A stretch of 18,346 bases of DNA from AC-32 sp963717725 (GTDB lineage: Bacteria > Actinomycetota > Thermoleophilia > Gaiellales > Gaiellaceae), in assembly GCA_963717725.1 (NCBI GenBank), contig CAVQWS010000021.1, positions 1 to 18,346 on the forward strand, read 5' to 3'. Shown here one piece after another: positions 14,110-18,346 of this stretch. A model generated the notes under the pieces. The model was not told the origin of the DNA and made no database searches. It saw nothing but the letters and a program-made list of their open reading frames with translations. The position numbers and the translations under genes were made by a program. How positions within the stretch are numbered: the first letter of the stretch is position 1; each line of letters starts with the position of its first letter.

Positions 14110-15149
14110 CCGGGTTCTTGGCCCTCGAGGACGGGACCGTGTTCCGCGGCGAGTCGGTGGGGGCCGAGGGGTTCGCGTTCGGCGAGGCCGTCTTCACGAC
14201 CGCGATGACCGGCTACCAGGAAGTCGTCACCGACCCGAGCTACTCCGAGCAGCTCGTCGCCTTCACCGCGCCGATGGTCGGCAACTACGGCGTCGAGCCG
14301 GACCGCTGCGAGTCGCGCCGGCCGCATGCGCGGGCGGTCGTGATGCGCGAGGCGCGAGGCCCGGCGTGGACGGACTGGTTGCACGATCACGGCCTGGTCG
14401 CGCTCTCGGGGATCGACACGCGCTCGCTGGTCGTGCACCTGCGCGAGGGGGGCGCGATGCGCGCTATCGCTGTCGCCGGCGAGGCCTCGGTCGAAGAGGC
14501 GGTCGCCGCGGTCAAGGAGCAGCCCGGGATGGCCGGTCGCTCGCTGGCAACTGGTGTCTCAACTCCCGAGCCCTACGTCTACTCCGATGCAGGCACGGCC
14601 CGGATCGCGGTCGTCGACTACGGCTGCAAGCGCTCGATCCTCGACCGGCTCGCGTGGGCGGGCGCGGCCGTGACGGTCTACCCGCACGACGCCGACCCCG
14701 AAGAGCTCGCGCGCTTCGACGGCGTGCTGCTCTCGAATGGCCCCGGCGACCCCGAGCCACTTACCGCGGAGGTCGAGACAGTCAAGGCGCTGCTCGGCCG
14801 GGTGCCGGTCTTCGGCATCTGCCTCGGCCACCAGCTGCTCGCCCTGGCGACCGGGCACGAGACCTTCAAGCTCCCCTTCGGGCACCGCGGCGCGAATCAC
14901 CCGGTGCTGGAGAAGCGCAGCAACCGCGTGCTCGTCACGAGCCAGAACCACGGCTTCGCGGTCGCCCGCTCGGACGCGCCCGAGGTGACGCACGTCTCGC
15001 TCTACGACGGCACCGTCGAGGGGCTCGAGTTCCCGGAGCTGCGGGCGCGCTCGGTCCAGTTCCACCCGGAGGCGCGGCCAGGCCCGCACGACGCGTGGCC
15101 GCTGCTCTCCCGCTGGGTCGAGGGGGTGGCACTTGCCGAGGCGGCGTGA
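14106..15149 (+). CDS. carA: Carbamoyl-phosphate synthase small (glutaminase) subunit
   Basis: CarA hydrolyses glutamine and passes ammonia to CarB. The N-terminal domain shows TTAMTGYQEVVTDPSY (31-46). The class I glutamine amidotransferase domain has LSNGPGDP (209-216), the nucleophile C239 in GICLGHQ, SQNHGFAV (279-286) and the H320/E322 pair in FHPEA. At 347 residues it is slightly shorter than the usual 360-380. ATG 14106 has AGGAGG 4 nt upstream and overlaps the preceding stop as ATGA. The 3' end overlaps carB by 17 bp. Confidence 0.97.
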   Translation: MTGFLALEDGTVFRGESVGAEGFAFGEAVFTTAMTGYQEVVTDPSYSEQLVAFTAPMVGNYGVEPDRCESRRPHARAVVMREARGPAWTDWLHDHGLVALSGIDTRSLVVHLREGGAMRAIAVAGEASVEEAVAAVKEQPGMAGRSLATGVSTPEPYVYSDAGTARIAVVDYGCKRSILDRLAWAGAAVTVYPHDADPEELARFDGVLLSNGPGDPEPLTAEVETVKALLGRVPVFGICLGHQLLALATGHETFKLPFGHRGANHPVLEKRSNRVLVTSQNHGFAVARSDAPEVTHVSLYDGTVEGLEFPELRARSVQFHPEARPGPHDAWPLLSRWVEGVALAEAA

Positions 15150-18100
15150 TCTCCGCTCGGTCTGCCTGATCGGCTCGGGGCCGATCGTGATCGGGCAGGC
15201 GTGCGAGTTCGACTACGCGGGCTGCCAGGCGCTGAAGGTGCTGCGCGAGGACGGCTTCCGCACGATCGTCGTCAACTCGAACCCGGCGACGATCATGACC
15301 GACCCCGGCTTCGCCGACCGCACCTACCTGGAGCCGCTCGACGTCGAGGCCGTCGCCGACGTGCTCGGGCGCGAGCGGCCCGATGCGCTGCTGCCGACGA
15401 TGGGCGGCCAGACGGCGCTGAACATCGGGCTCGAGCTCGCCGAGACGGGCGTGCTCGAGGCGCTCGGGATCGAGCTGATCGGAGCGCCGCCGGAGGTGAT
15501 CCGCCGTGCCGAAGACCGCGAGCTCTTCCGCGAGACCGTCCGCGAGGCCGGCCTGAAGGTGCCCGAGTCGCTGGTCGTGACCAAGCTGGACGACCTGCCG
15601 GCCGACCTGTCCTTCCCGGTCATCCTGAGGCCCGCTTTCACGCTCGGAGGCCACGGCGGGGGCATCGCGACCTCACGCCGGGAGCTCGAGGTCATGCTCG
15701 ATCGCGCCTTGCGCGAGAGCCCGGTCCACCAGGTGCTGGTCGAGGAGAACCTCACGGGCTGGGACGAGTTCGAGCTCGAGCTGATCCGCGACCGCAACGA
15801 CAACGTGGTCGTCGTCTGCTCGATCGAGAACCTCGACCCGATGGGCGTGCACACGGGCGACTCGGTCACGGTCGCGCCGCAGATGACGCTCTCCGACGAG
15901 GCCTATCAGGAGCTGCGCGACGCGGCGGCGGCGGTGATCCGCGCGGTCGGCGTGGAGTGCGGCGGCTCCAACATCCAGTTCGCGCGCGACCGCGCGACGG
16001 GCGACGTGCGAGTGATCGAGATGAACCCGCGCGTCTCGCGCTCGTCCGCGCTCGCCTCCAAGGCGACGGGCTACCCGATCGCCAAGGTGGCGGCCAAGCT
16101 CGCGGTCGGCTACACGCTCGAGGAGATCCCGAATGACCTGACCGGGACCACGCCGGCGAGCTTCGAGCCGACGCTCGACTACGTCGTCGTCAAGGTGCCG
16201 CGCTTCGCCTTCGAGAAGTTCCCGGGCGCCGACACGACGCTCGGCACGCAGATGAAGTCGGTCGGCGAGACGATGGGGATCGGGCGCACGTTCACCGAGG
16301 CGCTCTCGAAGGCGCTGCGCTCGCGCGAGCTCGATGGCGGCGCGGTCACGCCCTGGCCCTCGCTCGACGAGCTGCCGGAGGGGCTGCACCCGTGGTTCAA
16401 GTCCGAGCTCGAGCGGCTGCGGCTCGGCTCGCTCAACCTGAGCGACCTGGTCGCCGACGATTGGCTGCGGCTGAAGCGTCTCGGCCACTCGGACGCGGCG
16501 GTCGCGCGGGCATGCGAGGTGGACGAGGAGACCGCGCGGGCCGCGAGGCGGGCGTGGGGCGTGCGGCCGGGCTACCGGCGTGTCGACTCCTGCGCGGGCG
16601 AGGTCGAGGCGGCCTCGAACTACTGCTACTCGACCTGGGGCGAGGCCGACGAGCAGCCACCTTGCGGCGGGTCGGTCGTGATCCTCGGCTCGGGGCCGAA
16701 CCGGATCGGCCAGGGGATCGAGTTCGACTACTGCTGCGTCCACGCGGCGCAGAGCTTCCGCGCGCTCGGCTACGAGGCGGTGATGGTCAACTGCAACCCG
16801 GAGACCGTCTCGACCGACTACGACACCTCCGACCGCCTCTACTTCGAGCCGCTGGGGGTCGAGGAGGTGCTGGCGATCTGCGAGCGCGAGCAACCGGCCG
16901 GGGTCGTGATCCAGTTTGGCGGCCAGACGCCGCTGAAGTTGGCCCGCGCGATCGAGGCCGCGGGCTTCCGGGTGCTCGGGACGCCGTTCGAGGCGGTCGA
17001 CCTGGCCGAGGACCGCAGGCGCTTCGCCGCGCTCTGCGACGGGCTCGGGATCGCGGTGCCGCCGTGGGGGACGGCAACGACTGCGGACGAAGCCGTCGAG
17101 GTCGCCGAGCGCGTCGGGTACCCAGTGCTCGTGCGCCCGAGCTACGTGCTCGGCGGGCGCTCGATGCGGGTCTGCTACGACGACGAGGCCGTCCGCGAGT
17201 CCGCAACGGTCGGCGGCACGCTGCTCGTCGACCGCTTCCTGGAGAACGCGATCGAGATCGATGTCGACGCCCTCTGCGACGGGAACCAGACCTTCGTCGC
17301 CGCGGTCATGCAGCACGTCGAGGAGGCGGGCGTGCACTCGGGCGACTCGAGCTGCGTGCTGCCCGCGCCGTCTCTGACGCGCTCGGAGCGCCGCGCGGTC
17401 GCGCACGCCGTGCGGCGGCTGGGCCGGCGCTCGGCGTGGTCGGGCTGCTGAACGTCCAGCTCGCGCTCACCGACGGTGAGCTCTTCGTGCTGGAAGCGAA
17501 CCCGCGCGCCTCGCGGACGGTGCCGTTCGCCAGCAAGGCGACGGGCGTCAATCTTGTTCAGGCCGCGTGCCGGCTCGCGGCCGGGGCAACGCTCCCCGAG
17601 CTCGAGCTCGGTCGTGATCCTCGGGCGCGTAGCGCTCAGGTCTCCGTGAAGGCGGCGGTGCTGCCGTTCGCCCGTTTCCCCGGCGCCGACCCGGTACTCG
17701 GCCCGGAGATGCGTTCGACCGGCGAGGTGATGGCGAGCGCCTCCGACCTGCCCACCGCGTTCGCCAAGGCTGAGCGCGCGGCCGGGCGGCGGCTGCCCGC
17801 GACCGGCACGGCGTTCCTCTCGGTGCGCGACGAGGACAAGGGCGTCGCGGTCCCGGTCGCCCAGGCGCTTGCCGGGCTCGGCTTCCAGCTGCTCGCCACC
17901 GCGGGCACCGCACGCACGCTCGCGGACGCGGGGCTCGTGGTCGAGTACGTGCGGAAGGTGACCGAGGAGGGCGAGGGGCCGACGGTCGTCGACCTCGTCC
18001 GGCGCGGGCGCTGCGACCTCGTGATCAACACGCCGCAGGGCTCGGGGGCGCGCACCGACGGCTACCGGATCCGCGAGGCGGCGCTCGTCGCGCGCATCCC

Positions 18101-18218
18101 ATGCATCACGACCATCTCGGGCGCGGCCGCTGCCGTCGAGGCGATCGCCCACGCGCGCGACGAGGTCGCGCTGAGCCTGCAGGAACGGATTGATGCTGCT
18201 CAGGCGCGAACGGCTTAG
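15133..18218 (+). CDS. carB: Carbamoyl-phosphate synthase large subunit, with a 1-nt frameshift
   Basis: CarB makes carbamoyl phosphate from bicarbonate, ammonia and 2 ATP. It starts at TTG 15133 (MPRRRDLRSV, then GSGPIVIGQACEFDY). The second half begins near residue 514 with ILGSGPNRIGQGIEFDY, and an MGS-like allosteric domain starts near 895 (SVRDEDKGVAV). The first frame stops at TGA 17449-17451. Downstream, VVGLLNVQLALTDGELF and all later CarB sequence continue in another frame to TAG 18216-18218. Adding one G to the GGG at 17421-17423 restores RRLGPALGVVGLLN and a protein of about 1028 residues, near the family's 1060-1070. A sequencing error is the likeliest cause because CarB is rarely dispensable. 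Confidence 0.93.
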
Positions 18219-18346
18219 CGTCGTCGCCACCGAGGCGGTCGGGCCATACACGCTGCTGCACGTCGAGCGCGGCACGGTTGACCCCGGCAGGCCGGGCCAG
18301 TTCTTCATGCTCGAGGGGCACCCGGCCGGCTCCTGCCGCGGCCGAT
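18193..18346 (+). CDS. pyrK: PyrK-like dihydroorotate dehydrogenase electron-transfer subunit (5' part, cut by the window end)
   Basis: PyrK is the FAD/[2Fe-2S] subunit that takes electrons from class 1B dihydroorotate dehydrogenase. The visible start, MLLRRERLSVVATEAVG, then PGRPGQFFML, matches its ferredoxin-reductase-like first domain. Its place directly after carB is the usual pyr order. ATG 18193 lies inside the end of carB (26-bp overlap); TTG 18190 is an in-frame alternative. From about 18330 the expected LLPRP motif of the FAD site appears in a different frame, one base out, so a G may be missing from 18328-18329. Only about 50 codons are present, so the assignment rests on this region and context. 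Confidence 0.75.
   Translation, partial: MLLRRERLSVVATEAVGPYTLLHVERGTVDPGRPGQFFMLEGHPAGSCRGR

Noticed and set aside
14051..15169. 372-codon plus-strand frame overlapping carA
   Set aside because: It is the second frame of carA with runs of Arg, Gly and Ala; carA itself shows all family motifs.
15673..17406. 577-codon open frame on the minus strand opposite carB
   Set aside because: Its composition is that of an antisense shadow (Arg, Asp, His, Ala runs) and it has no recognisable domain.
17421..17451. Programmed ribosomal frameshift in carB
   Set aside because: No typical slippery heptamer or clear downstream pseudoknot is seen, and CarB is not known to use one; a missing G explains it more simply.

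Overview
The window is very GC-rich with strong G/C third-codon bias and many GTG/TTG starts. Genes overlap by 4-32 bp, a tRNA lacks an encoded CCA, LexA sites are of the Gram-positive CGAAC-N4-GTTCG type, and a PyrR-controlled pyr operon is present. Together these point to a high-GC actinobacterium. Thermoleophilia-like lineages are my best guess, but that is inference. No mobile element, CRISPR array or rRNA is visible.

Layout. Bases 1-622 hold at most one weak hypothetical ORF. On the minus strand follow an MFS transporter and a tRNA-Arg(CCG), with the MFS stop codon inside the tRNA gene. Only 22 bp away and divergent, a plus-strand run starts: an enolase-superfamily epimerase (DgcA / Ala-Glu epimerase type), a DUF1611 protein (DgcN type), a secreted glycosidase-like protein, and two adjacent M29 aminopeptidase paralogues. 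Next is an 82-aa membrane-anchored LysM protein whose promoter carries two perfect LexA boxes, the pattern of SOS cell-division inhibitors (YneA/ChiZ type). Convergent to it is an NTF2/SnoaL-like protein. Then come RNase Z, a DUF2007 protein and a SAM methyltransferase.

From about 10.6 kb to the end runs the de novo pyrimidine operon: pyrR, pyrB, pyrC, an AadA-like nucleotidyltransferase, carA, carB and the start of pyrK. A hairpin matching the PyrR-binding RNA element overlaps the pyrR Shine-Dalgarno, so PyrR probably represses its own operon translationally. CarA/CarB make carbamoyl phosphate, PyrB and PyrC carry it to dihydroorotate, and PyrK would couple dihydroorotate oxidation to an electron acceptor.

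Three pyr genes are broken in frame as given: pyrR by an exact 11-bp tandem duplication near its start, carB by an apparent loss of one G, and pyrK probably by another G loss near the window end. The two G losses look more like sequencing or assembly error than decay. The pyrR duplication is of a different kind and could be real. The left half combines D-glutamate/Ala-Glu peptide enzymes, peptidases, a glycosidase-like protein and a LysM protein, which suggests, without proving, a link to peptidoglycan-derived peptides.
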